Source: Flavobacterium panacagri (GTDB taxonomy: Bacteria; Bacteroidota; Bacteroidia; Flavobacteriales; Flavobacteriaceae). From it: 64,000 nt of DNA. Position 1 is the first letter of the stretch. Each line of letters starts with the position of its first letter. Position numbers and translations under genes: made by a program. The stretch covers positions 4,154,001-4,218,000 of the forward strand of contig NZ_CP119766.1 of assembly GCF_030378165.1 (NCBI RefSeq), given 5' to 3'. Shown here piece after piece: positions 8,216 to 16,954 of this stretch. The notes under the pieces were generated by a model. That model was not told where the DNA came from. It did no database searches and worked only from the letters and a program-made list of their open reading frames with translations.

Positions 8216-9178
8216 TTATCTTCCTCCTAAAAACAAGTTTACAATAATGTCTGAAATCAAAGAAATCATGCAAACTGTCAATAAAATAGAAAGTAAAAAA
8301 GTACTTAATGCTAATTTTTTTAATTCTGGATCTAACAGTTTAGGATCCTGATTTTTATAAACTGTAATTAAATGTTTAGTTAAAGGAATATATGCCAGTA
8401 AAAACAAATATTGGTCAAAGTTATAATCACTTAGAATAGCAAAAATTACAACCAAAAGCATTGCAGTAATAATTAAAGTATAATGATACACTTTTGCGTT
8501 TGCAGCGCCAATTTGTACTACAATAGTATTTTTTCCTGCTTTTTTATCTGATTCCTGATCGCGCATATTATTTAAATTCAAAACTCCTACACTCAATAAA
8601 CCAATTGAAATGGCTGGAAGAATTAAAAGCGGATCTACTTCTTTAGCATATAAAAAGTTTACTCCTAAAGTACTTACTAATCCGAAGAAAATAAATACGA
8701 ATACATCTCCAAATCCTCTGTAACCATAAGCAGCATTACCTACAGTATATTTTATTGCGGCAACAATCGCAGCAATTCCTAGTAATAAAAAGAAAATTGA
8801 ATAGCCAAAATTATCTTTACCAAAGGCAAAATAAATCAAGATTATTGCAACTAATAAAGTTAAGATAGAAGTAATTATAATGGCCTTTTTCATTGCCTGC
8901 GGCGTAATTACACCACTCTGAATAGCACGTTGTGGGCCTACTCGATCTGCGTTATCGGTACCTTTTACTCCATCACCATAATCATTGGCAAAATTGGATA
9001 AAACCTGTAAACCTAATGTTGTTAAAAGTGCGAAACCAAAAATCTTCCAGCTGAATACTTCAGTTGGTGTATTAATAGTTTCTGTTGGATTTGATAAAGC
9101 ATAAATACTTCCAACTATAATTCCAGAAACTGATAAAGGTAATGTGCGCAATCTTGCGGCTTCAATCCAATGTTTCAT
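8216..9178 (-). CDS. menA: 1,4-Dihydroxy-2-naphthoate octaprenyltransferase
   Basis: UbiA-superfamily integral membrane prenyltransferase, which attaches the isoprenoid tail to 1,4-dihydroxy-2-naphthoate in menaquinone synthesis. The first Asp-rich site is NDYGDGVKGTDNADR (residues 65-79), and the second is NMRDQESDKKAGKN near residue 204. Eight or nine hydrophobic helices are evident, and the N-terminal IEAARLRTLPLSVSG is typical of MenA. Length (320 aa) is normal. It lies about 100 bases downstream of menB; that gap is filled by an inverted repeat built of TTTTAGATT words. Confidence 0.95.
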   Translation of the reverse strand: MKHWIEAARLRTLPLSVSGIIVGSIYALSNPTETINTPTEVFSWKIFGFALLTTLGLQVLSNFANDYGDGVKGTDNADRVGPQRAIQSGVITPQAMKKAIIITSILTLLVAIILIYFAFGKDNFGYSIFFLLLGIAAIVAAIKYTVGNAAYGYRGFGDVFVFIFFGLVSTLGVNFLYAKEVDPLLILPAISIGLLSVGVLNLNNMRDQESDKKAGKNTIVVQIGAANAKVYHYTLIITAMLLVVIFAILSDYNFDQYLFLLAYIPLTKHLITVYKNQDPKLLDPELKKLALSTFLLSILLTVCMISLISDIIVNLFLGGR

Positions 9179-9185
9179 ATTGTAA

Positions 9186-9278
9186 TTTTAGATTTTAGAA
9201 TGTAGATTTTAGATTATTGTATTCTGATTAAAAATAATAGATTGAGAATCTAAAATCTAAAATCAGAAATCTAAAATT
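9186..9278. repeat. inverted repeat of ATCTAAAATC words
   Basis: The gap between menB and menA is an imperfect inverted repeat: TTTTAGATTTTAGAA at the left and AATCTAAAATCTAAAATC at the right. Similar words occur at 24949-24978, which suggests a dispersed intergenic repeat. Confidence 0.5.
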
Positions 9279-9279
9279 A

Positions 9280-10113
9280 TTATGGCAACCATTTATTTTC
9301 TCCGAAATTTGGTTTTCTTTTTTCTAAGAAAGCATTTCTTCCTTCTTTGGCTTCTTCGGTCATGTATGCCAAACGAGTTGCTTCACCAGCAAAAACCTGC
9401 TGTCCAACCATTCCGTCGTCTGTTAAGTTCATGGCGAATTTCAGCATTTTAATAGAAGTTGGAGATTTCTGAAGAATTTCCTGGGCCCATTCGTATGCAG
9501 TCGCTTCCAATTCATCATGAGGAATTACAGCATTTACCATTCCCATTTCAAAAGCTTCTTGAGCAGAATAATTTCTTCCTAAAAAGAAAATTTCTCGAGC
9601 TTTTTTCTGTCCAACCATTTTAGCTAAATAAGCAGATCCATAACCCCCATCAAAACTTGTTACATCAGCATCTGTTTGTTTGAAAATAGCGTGTTCTTTA
9701 CTTGCAAGTGTCATGTCGCAAACTACGTGCAAACTATGTCCGCCGCCAACCGCCCATCCGGGAACAACAGCAATTACCACTTTTGGCATAAAACGAATTA
9801 AACGCTGTACTTCTAGTATATTTAAACGATGCTGTCCGTCGTCACCAACATAGCCTTGATGTCCACGTGCGTTCTGATCCCCACCGCTGCAGAAAGAATA
9901 AATTCCATCTTTTGTTGAAGGTCCCTCAGCAGAAAGTAAAACCACTCCAATCGAAGTGTCTTCTTGTGCATCATAAAAAGCTTGGTATAATTCTGAAGTG
10001 GTTTTAGGACGAAAAGCATTTCTAACATTTGGTCTGTTAAAGGCTATTCTCGCTACTCCGTTGCATTTTTTATAAGTTATATCTTCAAATTCTCTGGCTG
10101 TAATCCAATCCAT
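9280..10113 (-). CDS. menB: 1,4-Dihydroxy-2-naphthoyl-CoA synthase
   Basis: Crotonase-fold enzyme that closes the second ring of o-succinylbenzoyl-CoA in menaquinone synthesis. Visible family features are the oxyanion-hole segments CSGGDQNARG (residues 75-84) and AVGGGHSLHVVCD (121-133), and the active-site stretch DADVTSFDGGYGS (148-160) that separates MenB from other crotonases. Length (277 aa) is standard. It is the first gene of the menB-menA-hydrolase series. Nearly 800 bases without a confident gene lie upstream, so its promoter is in that space, but I cannot place a clear -7/-33 pair. Confidence 0.96.
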   Translation of the reverse strand: MDWITAREFEDITYKKCNGVARIAFNRPNVRNAFRPKTTSELYQAFYDAQEDTSIGVVLLSAEGPSTKDGIYSFCSGGDQNARGHQGYVGDDGQHRLNILEVQRLIRFMPKVVIAVVPGWAVGGGHSLHVVCDMTLASKEHAIFKQTDADVTSFDGGYGSAYLAKMVGQKKAREIFFLGRNYSAQEAFEMGMVNAVIPHDELEATAYEWAQEILQKSPTSIKMLKFAMNLTDDGMVGQQVFAGEATRLAYMTEEAKEGRNAFLEKRKPNFGENKWLP

Positions 10114-10364
10114 TTTGATTTTTGTATTAAAATATTATAGTGTAAAAATAAGTCATTTTTACAATTTTACCTACTCAATTTGGGTTAAGTCTTGACGAAA
10201 TCGATACGCAATGTTAACAATTGGTATTTACTTACAAAAAATAACATTTTTTAACATTAGTTTAGAAAAATAATAATTAATTTTACACCCTAGAAATCAA
10301 TGAGATACATTTTATTTCACTGATTTCAGATTGATTTTCTTTCACTGATTTATTAACCTAAAAA

Positions 10365-10487
10365 ATGATTTTTTTGAGAAAATTTAAAAAATTTGTCGCT
10401 CATTTTTTTAGGGTTTTCACTAACAAACCTCAAAGTAAAGAGCAAATGATTTATGTGTTTGTCGAAACTTCAAAAAGAAAAAAGTAA
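10365..10487 (+). CDS. possible 40-aa basic peptide
   Basis: An ATG-initiated 40-codon ORF starts MIFLRKFKKFVAHFFRVF and ends SKRKK; it is strongly basic with an amphipathic look at the N-terminus. It lies in an otherwise gene-free gap. There is no clear ribosome binding site and no family I recognise, so it may be chance. Confidence 0.2.
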   Translation: MIFLRKFKKFVAHFFRVFTNKPQSKEQMIYVFVETSKRKK

Positions 10488-10767
10488 CACCTAAGGTTAA
10501 AGGTTAGAATTGTATATAATTAGTATATAAATGATAACGAAAAGAGAAAAATACTAATTCACACTTTCTAAAAGTTATTTTAAAAACCAATGGAACAGCC
10601 GTGAAATTCTCTTTTTGATTTTAAGATATTTACATGAATTGTTTAAAAGACATACCGTCAATGGAATAATCTCTAAAATACGTAAAGCTATTATTCTGAG
10701 ATGGATTCGAATTATTTTATTTCTGTTTTTTTTTAATTACAATTTTTTTTAAAACTAGAATAAAAAG

Positions 10768-10799
10768 CGAAAGGCTGCTCGTAATGAGCAGCCTTTTGT
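10768..10799 (-). terminator. terminator-like hairpin downstream of the S1-domain gene
   Basis: A stem built on AAAGGCTGCTC and GAGCAGCCTTT with a short loop. On the minus strand a T-rich tract follows, so it most likely ends the cvfB-type transcript, about 105 bases after its stop codon. Confidence 0.55.
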
Positions 10800-10836
10800 G
10801 TTATAATAACTTTACTTCGTAAATTGCAAAAAAATA

Positions 10837-10892
10837 AAAATTCCAAATTCCAGTTTTATTGTATTCAATCAAAGCTTGGAATTTGGAATTTT
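10837..10892. repeat. 16-base inverted repeat (AATTCCAAATTCC family)
   Basis: Arms at 10837-10852 and 10877-10892 are exact complements. The same word AAATTCCAAATTCCA recurs near 60346, so it is a dispersed repeat and may also form a hairpin at the end of the S1 gene mRNA. Confidence 0.5.
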
Positions 10893-10903
10893 GATATTAG
10901 AAT

Positions 10904-11755
10904 TTAATTAATTAAATAAATTCCGTCTTCTTTAATTTCAATAAGTCTCTCTTTATATAAAGTACCAATTGCTTTTTTAAATGATTTTTTACTCATTTTT
11001 AAAACGGTCTTGATATCTTCCGGATGCGAATTATCATTTAACCTTAAGAATCCTCTGCTTGCTCTTAGTTCGCTTAAGATTTTCTCTGCATTAGGCTCAA
11101 CACTTTCAAATCCCTGTGCTTGAAGTGCAACATCTATTTTATTATCAGGGCGAATATTTTTGATATAACCACGTAATCTCTGACCTGTTCTAATTGAATC
11201 ATCATAAACTTCATCTTTATATAAAAGACCTTTGTGACGTTCGTTTATAATTACATTGATTCCCATATCAGTAATATGAGAAACGATTAAATCTACTTCC
11301 TCGCCTTTTTCTACAGTCAAATCATCATTGCTTAAGAACTGATTGGTTTTACTAGAGGCAACCAAACGATTGGTTTGTTTATCCATGTATAAATAAACCA
11401 AATAACGTTTTCCTTTTTCCATTGGACGAGCTTGTTCTTTGAATGGAACAAGAATATCTTTTTCCATTCCCCAATCCATAAAAGCACCAACATTATTAAT
11501 GTAATTGACACGTAAAAGAGCAAATTCATTCAATAAAATATAAGGAACTAAAGTTGTTGCAACTGGGCGCTGTTCGTGATCCAGATAAACAAAAACGATT
11601 AATTCTTCTCCTATTTCAAACTCTTTTGGAACATATTTATTTGGCAATAAAACATCATGAACACCTTCGGGATCGTTTTCAGGATCACCTAAAAACAAAC
11701 CAACTTTAGTATCACGTAATATAGTAAGAGTATTGTATTTTCCTATTTCTAACAT
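10904..11755 (-). CDS. S1 RNA-binding domain regulator, CvfB/YitL type
   Basis: The 283-residue product has the CvfB layout: tandem S1-like OB domains (about residues 1-60, 68-135 and 150-215) and a C-terminal winged-helix domain (about 225-283, ending TLYKERLIEIKEDGIYLIN). The S1 signatures include VGAFMDWGMEKDILVP near residue 87 and the start of a third repeat at VSHITDMGINVIINERHKG. CvfB proteins bind RNA and affect virulence or growth regulators in Firmicutes; the role in Bacteroidota is unknown. It sits alone on the minus strand between menD and menB, with the M28 peptidase gene divergent upstream. A -7-like TACCTTTG (11800-11807, minus) lies 45 bases before the start. Confidence 0.85.
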   Translation of the reverse strand: MLEIGKYNTLTILRDTKVGLFLGDPENDPEGVHDVLLPNKYVPKEFEIGEELIVFVYLDHEQRPVATTLVPYILLNEFALLRVNYINNVGAFMDWGMEKDILVPFKEQARPMEKGKRYLVYLYMDKQTNRLVASSKTNQFLSNDDLTVEKGEEVDLIVSHITDMGINVIINERHKGLLYKDEVYDDSIRTGQRLRGYIKNIRPDNKIDVALQAQGFESVEPNAEKILSELRASRGFLRLNDNSHPEDIKTVLKMSKKSFKKAIGTLYKERLIEIKEDGIYLIN

Positions 11756-11878
11756 TTTTTTAATATTCTAAGTTGATTAAACAACTAAGTTTTGTGATGC
11801 AAAGGTACGAAGTTTGAAAATGGTAAAACGAAAAATGTTTTAGATAAAAACATTTTAAACTCTATTCGCTTTTTTAAT

Positions 11879-11886
11879 TAAATTTG
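11879..11886 (+). promoter_or_regulatory. candidate -7 promoter box for the M28 peptidase gene
   Basis: TAAATTTG matches TAnnTTTG and ends 28 bases before the start codon. A good -33 box is not visible. Confidence 0.4.
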
Positions 11887-11914
11887 AAAGATATCCATAA
11901 TTTATCCCAAATCA

Positions 11915-13264
11915 ATGAAAAAGAAATTCCTTTATTTTATTTCTTCTTTTTTAGTCTTTACTCAACTTTCACTTTCGCAAGTTGCTGAAGATCCTGAAAT
12001 AAGAAGAATGATCAGCGAAATTAAAACTGAAAATCTTCAAGCAACAGTCAATAAATTAGTTTCTTTCGGTACAAGGCATACCTTAAGCGATACTAAAAGC
12101 AAAACAAAAGGAATGGGCGCAGCGCAGCAATGGGTTAAATCAGAATTTGACAAAGCTGCACTTGAATCTAACGGAAGATTAACGTCTAGTATTGATTACT
12201 TTACTGCAAAGGCCGATGGAAAAAGAATTCCAGCAGACAGTTACATCGGAAATGTTATGGCAACTCTTAAAGGAACTGATCCAACAGACGATCGAGTTCT
12301 TATTATTAGCGGTCATCTTGATTCTCGTGTTACTGATGTAATGAATGCTAAATCCAATGCTCCAGGCGCCAACGACGATGGATCTGGAGTTGCCGCTATT
12401 ATTGAATTAGTAAAGGTAATGAGTAAAAGATCTTTTCCTGCTACTATTATTTTTGTTGCTGTTACAGGCGAAGAGCAAGGGCTAATTGGTGCGCGCTATC
12501 TTGCAGAAAAGGCGAAAGCTTCCAATTGGAATATCGCTGCGATGCTTAATAATGACATGATCGGAAATAGTTTGTCCAGCGGTACTAACCTGAGAGACAA
12601 TACACAGGTTCGTGTTTTTAGTGAAACTATTCCCTATTTAGAAACAGAGGAAGAAGCAAAAATGCGAAAAGCCACAAGTCGTGATAATGACAGTCCATCA
12701 AGATTATTAGCACGTTATATTAAAACTACTGCAGAACAATATGTAGATCAATTAACAGTTAAACTGGTCTATAGAAATGATCGCTTTCTTCGAGGCGGTG
12801 ATCATACGCCATTTAGCCAAAATGGATTTACGGCCGTTCGCTTATGTGAAATGAATGAAAATTTTGATCATCAGCATCAGGATTTAAGAACAGAAAATAA
12901 TACTGTTTACGGCGATCTTCCTGAATTTATGGATTTTGAATATCTAAGAAAAAACACTTGTGCTAACTTAGCCGTTCTTGCCAATTTAGCATCATCTCCA
13001 AAAAAACCTGTGAATGTTGGAATTGAAGTAAAGAAACTTTCGAATTCTTCCACGCTCATCTGGTCTGCTCCAGAAAATAAAGTTCCATATGGTTATCAAA
13101 TCTTAATGCGAGAAACAGCTTCATCACATTGGGAAAAGACTTTTTTTACAAAAGAAACTCAAATTGAAATTCCATATTCTAAAGACAATTATTTCTTTGC
13201 TGTTCAGTCAGTAGACAATTTAGGACATACTAGTCTACCAGTATTTCCGATTCCAATTCGATAA
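11915..13264 (+). CDS. Secreted M28 family zinc aminopeptidase with C-terminal fibronectin-III-like domain
   Basis: The protein starts with a signal peptide (cleavage near LSLSQ). The M28 co-catalytic zinc ligands appear in order: His134 (SGHLDSR), Asp near 153 (GANDDGSG), the Glu pair near 186 (TGEEQGLIGA), Asp near 213 (NNDMIGN) and His near 295 (GGDHTPFS). M28 enzymes release N-terminal residues from peptides. The last 90 residues (from about KPVNVGIEVKKL) look like a fibronectin type III domain (TLIWSAPENK, FFAVQSVDNLGH), probably for substrate or surface contact. It is monocistronic: divergent from the S1-domain gene and convergent with menD, with a terminator between. Confidence 0.92.
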   Translation: MKKKFLYFISSFLVFTQLSLSQVAEDPEIRRMISEIKTENLQATVNKLVSFGTRHTLSDTKSKTKGMGAAQQWVKSEFDKAALESNGRLTSSIDYFTAKADGKRIPADSYIGNVMATLKGTDPTDDRVLIISGHLDSRVTDVMNAKSNAPGANDDGSGVAAIIELVKVMSKRSFPATIIFVAVTGEEQGLIGARYLAEKAKASNWNIAAMLNNDMIGNSLSSGTNLRDNTQVRVFSETIPYLETEEEAKMRKATSRDNDSPSRLLARYIKTTAEQYVDQLTVKLVYRNDRFLRGGDHTPFSQNGFTAVRLCEMNENFDHQHQDLRTENNTVYGDLPEFMDFEYLRKNTCANLAVLANLASSPKKPVNVGIEVKKLSNSSTLIWSAPENKVPYGYQILMRETASSHWEKTFFTKETQIEIPYSKDNYFFAVQSVDNLGHTSLPVFPIPIR

Positions 13265-13267
13265 AAA

Positions 13268-13298
13268 TATAGAGCACTCAAGGTGCTCTATATTTTTT
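13268..13298. terminator. terminator between the M28 peptidase and menD
   Basis: A 10-base perfect stem (TATAGAGCAC with GTGCTCTATA) has A-rich DNA on one side and a T-run on the other. It lies immediately after the peptidase stop and next to the menD stop, so it may serve both genes. Confidence 0.75.
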
Positions 13299-14958
13299 AA
13301 ACTAATTCTTTAAAATATTGTTTCAGGATTTTATCATTTTCAAATGTTGGTGTAAAAACTTCTAAAATAACTGGATTATCATCATTTTGATACATTTCCT
13401 TAATACCGTCTTCTAATGATTTTACATCGGAAGCTTTTACATAATTAAAGTCATACATTTTGGACAAATGTTCTGCTGTTAAATGATGTGACGTTTCAAA
13501 ATAAGTATTAAATACAGGTTTTTCTTGATGTCCAGGAAGAATCCTGAATATTCCTCCTCCTCCATTATTCACTAAAATAATTTTAAAGTTTTTAGGAATA
13601 TAGGCATTCCAAAGCGCATTACTGTCATACAGAAATCCAATATCGCCAGTAATAAATACATTTTGTTTTGAATTACCGACTGCTGCACCAATTGCCGTTG
13701 AAGTACTTCCGTCTATTCCGCTGGTTCCTCTGTTGCAGAAAACCTCTATCGATTCATCAATATCTATTAACTGAGCGTAACGAATCGCTGAACTGTTACT
13801 GATCTGAAGCTGGCTGTTTTTAGGAAGTGATTCAATTACTTTCTCGAAAACTTTAAAGTCAGAAAAAGTAATTTCTTTTAGATATTCTTTTCTTTTTTCG
13901 AGTCTTTCTTTGTAAACAGAATTGATACTTTCAAAATAATCACTTTCTGTAAAAGATGTTTTTAAAAGTAAATCTTTAAAGAAATCATTTGGCTGCATTT
14001 CAAAATGCTGGGTCAGTGCGCCAAAGGTATCATAAGCTCGTAAAGTATCAATATGCCAATGATGTTCCGGTTTGTATTTTCGTAAAAAAGCTTTGATTCT
14101 CTTAGAGACAACCATTCCTCCAAAAGTGATTAAAACTTCTGGATTAAATGCTTCAAAATCAGAATCATCAAATGGCGTAATTAAAGTATCAATACTATTA
14201 ATGAAATTTGGATGATGCAAATTAGAAGTTGTTTCAGTAAGAACAACAATCGAAGGATCAGAAGCTAAATTTTCGATAATTTCTTTTTCAATTGTATTGG
14301 CTTCATTAACTCCAACGAGAACTAATTTTCGTTTTGCTTTTTTCCAAATAGAAACAAACTCCTCGCTGTTTTCTATAGTTTTTGGACTATTATCTGAAAT
14401 GAATTTGGCAATTATTGGTTGAATCGAAAGTTCTTCTGTAGTTTCGTATAAAGGCTCTTCAAAAGGTACGTTAATATGAACTGGGCCTTTTTTTAGAATA
14501 GCCGTTTCAATAGCTTGATTAATTTTTAGATCATTTTCTTCTGAAGCTTCTTCTGTAAGATTAGCATTGAAAACCGAATGATTCAAAAAAACATTTTCCT
14601 GACGAATTGTTTGACCATCACCAATATCAATTTTACTCTGGGGACGATCAGCAGAAATAACAATTAACGGAATCTGGCTGTAAAATGCTTCCGCGAAAGC
14701 TGGATAATAATTCAATAAGGCTGATCCTGAAGTACAAACCACAGCTGTCGGCTGTTTGGTTTGCTGTGCAATTCCCAACGCAAAAAAAGCCGCGCATCGT
14801 TCGTCTGCGATGCTGTAACATTTAAAATTAGGATTTTGAGCAAACCCAATTGTTAAAGGAGCATTTCTTGATCCCGGAGAAATTATAATATTAACAATGC
14901 CTTTGGCTGATAAAATTTCGATAATGCTTTGTGCAAGCGCTATTTTGGGGTAAATCAT
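13297..14958 (-). CDS. menD: 2-Succinyl-5-enolpyruvyl-6-hydroxy-3-cyclohexene-1-carboxylate synthase
   Basis: Thiamine-diphosphate-dependent enzyme that joins isochorismate and 2-oxoglutarate, the committing step of menaquinone synthesis. The N-terminal pyrimidine-binding domain shows IISPGSRNAPLT (residues 26-37) and a downstream CTSGSALLNYYPA stretch. The ThDP/metal motif GDIGFLYDSNALWN is near residue 436, and the following NNGGGGIFRILPG is characteristic of MenD. Length (553 aa) is normal. menF, which often stands beside menD, is absent: a thioredoxin-like gene diverges upstream. A -7-like TAACTTTG (15021-15028, minus) lies about 60 bases before the start. Confidence 0.95.
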   Translation of the reverse strand: MIYPKIALAQSIIEILSAKGIVNIIISPGSRNAPLTIGFAQNPNFKCYSIADERCAAFFALGIAQQTKQPTAVVCTSGSALLNYYPAFAEAFYSQIPLIVISADRPQSKIDIGDGQTIRQENVFLNHSVFNANLTEEASEENDLKINQAIETAILKKGPVHINVPFEEPLYETTEELSIQPIIAKFISDNSPKTIENSEEFVSIWKKAKRKLVLVGVNEANTIEKEIIENLASDPSIVVLTETTSNLHHPNFINSIDTLITPFDDSDFEAFNPEVLITFGGMVVSKRIKAFLRKYKPEHHWHIDTLRAYDTFGALTQHFEMQPNDFFKDLLLKTSFTESDYFESINSVYKERLEKRKEYLKEITFSDFKVFEKVIESLPKNSQLQISNSSAIRYAQLIDIDESIEVFCNRGTSGIDGSTSTAIGAAVGNSKQNVFITGDIGFLYDSNALWNAYIPKNFKIILVNNGGGGIFRILPGHQEKPVFNTYFETSHHLTAEHLSKMYDFNYVKASDVKSLEDGIKEMYQNDDNPVILEVFTPTFENDKILKQYFKELV

Positions 14959-15136
14959 TCTGATCGTATATTACTTTTATAAAGAAAAATCCTTGATTTG
15001 ATTTTTCTTAATCTTGCTTACAAAGTTACAAACTTCGCAGTTGATTTAAGTTATAATTAGGAATATATTAAGGCTCTTTCTCAAAAAAGGAGATATATTT
15101 GTAAAATCGAATTATTAATAAAAGCCTGACTTAATT

Positions 15137-16312
15137 ATGCGTTTCTTTTTACTACTTTTTTTAGCCGTTACTTTTCAAACCATAAGTTCTCAAAATCAAT
15201 TTGTTCCTGTTGACATTCCATATAAAACAGCGTTGGAAACTGCTAAAAAAGAAGGAAAACCGCTTTTTGTTATGCTCTATGCAGATTGGTGTCCGCATTG
15301 TAATTTGATGAAAACGGAAGTTTTAAGCGACCCTACTGTAATTGATTTTCTAAATAAAAACTTCGTATGTACTTATAAAAATATTGAAAAAGAAGAAGGA
15401 ATCGCTTTAAAGACTAAATTCACTACCAAGTCGCTTCCTACTTTTTTGTTTCTTGATGCCAATGAAACCTTGATTTACGCCTTAAAAGGAGAAATGAAAA
15501 AAGCAGATTTTCTAAATGAACTTCGATATTCATTGAATCCTAAAATGCAGTTGCCTTATTTAGAAAAAGAATTTATGGCTGATCCAAGTAATTCAGATAA
15601 ATATTTCACTTATTTGAACACTTTAAAGAAAGGAAAAGACAGAACGGAATTGTCTCCGGCAACACATACATATTTAAACACGCAATCCGATGCTCAATTG
15701 GTTAGTGAATTAAACTGGAGAGTGATTGCAAACGGTGTTACAGATATTAAATCCAGAGAATTCCAGTATGTTTTAAAACATCAAAAAGAATTTGCTGCTG
15801 TTGCTTCGCAAACTAGAATTGACAGAAAGATTGAAAGTATTGTAAATGAACTGTTGCGTCCATTGGTTGACAATTTAGATACTGTGAACTATTACAAACA
15901 AAGAGAAATAGCAAAATCAATTCGTTTACAGAAAACAGATTCGCTGGTTTTTAAATTTGATTTAACTTTGGCAGAAAGAACTGAAAAATGGGATTTTTAT
16001 AAAAAAGTTACTCTTGAAGATACTGAGAAATTAGCTTGGAAAGATGCGAGCTTTCTTAAAGAAATTGGGAATACTTATTTCAAACATATTAATGATACAG
16101 AAAGCTTGAAAAAAGCTATTTTTTGGGTAAATCATTCTTTGGAATTAAATGATTCGTATGACGGAAATTTACTCGAAGCCAAACTGTATAACAAAATAAA
16201 AGACAAAAAGAAAGCTTTAGAATATGCTAAAGAAGCCAAAGCCATTGCAAAAGAAATGGGCTGGGATTCTAAAGATGTTGACGCTTTACTGGCTGAACTA
16301 AACAAAAAATAA
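15137..16312 (+). CDS. Secreted thioredoxin-family protein with C-terminal helical repeats
   Basis: The signal peptide runs to about TISSQ (residue 19). A thioredoxin-like domain (about 25-135) carries the active site Cys52-Pro-His-Cys55 (ADWCPHCNLMK) and the cis-proline region SLPTFLFLDA. The remaining 250 residues are helical and end in TPR-like helices (KKALEYAKEAKAIAKEMGW). This layout fits periplasmic thiol-disulfide proteins of the thioredoxin_7 or DsbD-gamma-like kind. A TATATTTG -7 candidate (15094-15101) lies 36 bases upstream. The acetyltransferase gene follows after 13 bases and is probably co-transcribed. The partner protein is unknown. Confidence 0.88.
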   Translation: MRFFLLLFLAVTFQTISSQNQFVPVDIPYKTALETAKKEGKPLFVMLYADWCPHCNLMKTEVLSDPTVIDFLNKNFVCTYKNIEKEEGIALKTKFTTKSLPTFLFLDANETLIYALKGEMKKADFLNELRYSLNPKMQLPYLEKEFMADPSNSDKYFTYLNTLKKGKDRTELSPATHTYLNTQSDAQLVSELNWRVIANGVTDIKSREFQYVLKHQKEFAAVASQTRIDRKIESIVNELLRPLVDNLDTVNYYKQREIAKSIRLQKTDSLVFKFDLTLAERTEKWDFYKKVTLEDTEKLAWKDASFLKEIGNTYFKHINDTESLKKAIFWVNHSLELNDSYDGNLLEAKLYNKIKDKKKALEYAKEAKAIAKEMGWDSKDVDALLAELNKK

Positions 16313-16325
16313 TTACATAAATACA

Positions 16326-16823
16326 ATGAGTATCATTTTAAGACCAGCAACTGAAAACGATTTACAAAAAATTCTAGAAATAGTAAATCATTCCATCTTA
16401 CATACAACAGCCAATTACAGCTATGAAATTCAGACTTTAGAAGTACAGCAAAAATGGTTTGAAAATAAAAAAGCTAAAAATCTTCCGGTTGTGGTTGCAG
16501 ACTTAGATGGTGAAGTAGTTGGTTTTGGAAGTTATGGACAATTTCGCGAAAAAATCGGTTATCAGTATACTGTAGAACATTCGGTTTATGTGGTAGATAA
16601 TATAATTGGAAAAGGAATTGGTTCTAAACTTTTAACTGAGTTAATTCGACTAGCAAAAGAACAAGGTTATCACGTTATGATTGGTGCCATTGATGCCGAT
16701 AATGCTGGAAGTATTGCTTTTCATGAAAAATTTGGTTTTGTAGCAACGGGAACCATTCGTGAAGTTGGCTACAAATTTGATCACTGGCTGGATTTGGTTT
16801 TCATGCAGTTGATTTTGGTTTAA
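16326..16823 (+). CDS. GNAT family N-acetyltransferase, phosphinothricin-acetyltransferase type
   Basis: A single GNAT domain fills the 165-residue protein. It begins with ILRPATENDLQKILEIVN, has the acetyl-CoA pyrophosphate loop near GKGIGSKLLTELI (residues 98-110) and ends with the segment FHEKFGFVATGTIREVGYKF. The general pattern is that of the Pat/YwnH group, which acetylates phosphinothricin or methionine sulfoximine, but many members act on other small amines, so the substrate is open. It lies 13 bases after the thioredoxin-like gene and is followed by a long palindromic terminator. Confidence 0.88.
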   Translation: MSIILRPATENDLQKILEIVNHSILHTTANYSYEIQTLEVQQKWFENKKAKNLPVVVADLDGEVVGFGSYGQFREKIGYQYTVEHSVYVVDNIIGKGIGSKLLTELIRLAKEQGYHVMIGAIDADNAGSIAFHEKFGFVATGTIREVGYKFDHWLDLVFMQLILV

Positions 16824-16905
16824 CCGCTAAGAACGCAAGGAGCGTAAGCAAAGTTCGCAAAGTATTTTAAACTTTGTCTCTTTGCTACTTTGTATCTTTG
16901 AAGCT

Positions 16906-16951
16906 AAAAAAAAACTCAAATTTGAAATATTTCAAATTTGAGTTTTTTTTT
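16906..16951. terminator. long perfect palindromic bidirectional terminator
   Basis: The sequence is a perfect palindrome of about 46 bases: an A-run, CTCAAATTTGAAAT, its complement, and a T-run. It sits between the convergent acetyltransferase and glutathione peroxidase genes and could end both transcripts. Confidence 0.8.
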
Positions 16952-16954
16952 GTT

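Larger units (their letters stand above)
10114..10903. other. gene-poor intergenic region upstream of menB, possible structured RNA
   Basis: Contents: direct repeats of TTTCACTGATTT (about 10315 and 10339); a 40-codon ORF at 10365-10487; a stretch at about 10535-10710 with several complementary segments (AAAAGAGAA with TTCTCTTTT, GAATAAT with ATTATTC) followed by a nine-base T-run near 10726; and two hairpins at 10770-10892 that suit the end of the S1-protein transcript. The T-run after a self-complementary stretch allows a small RNA on the plus strand, but I cannot name one. Confidence 0.35.
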
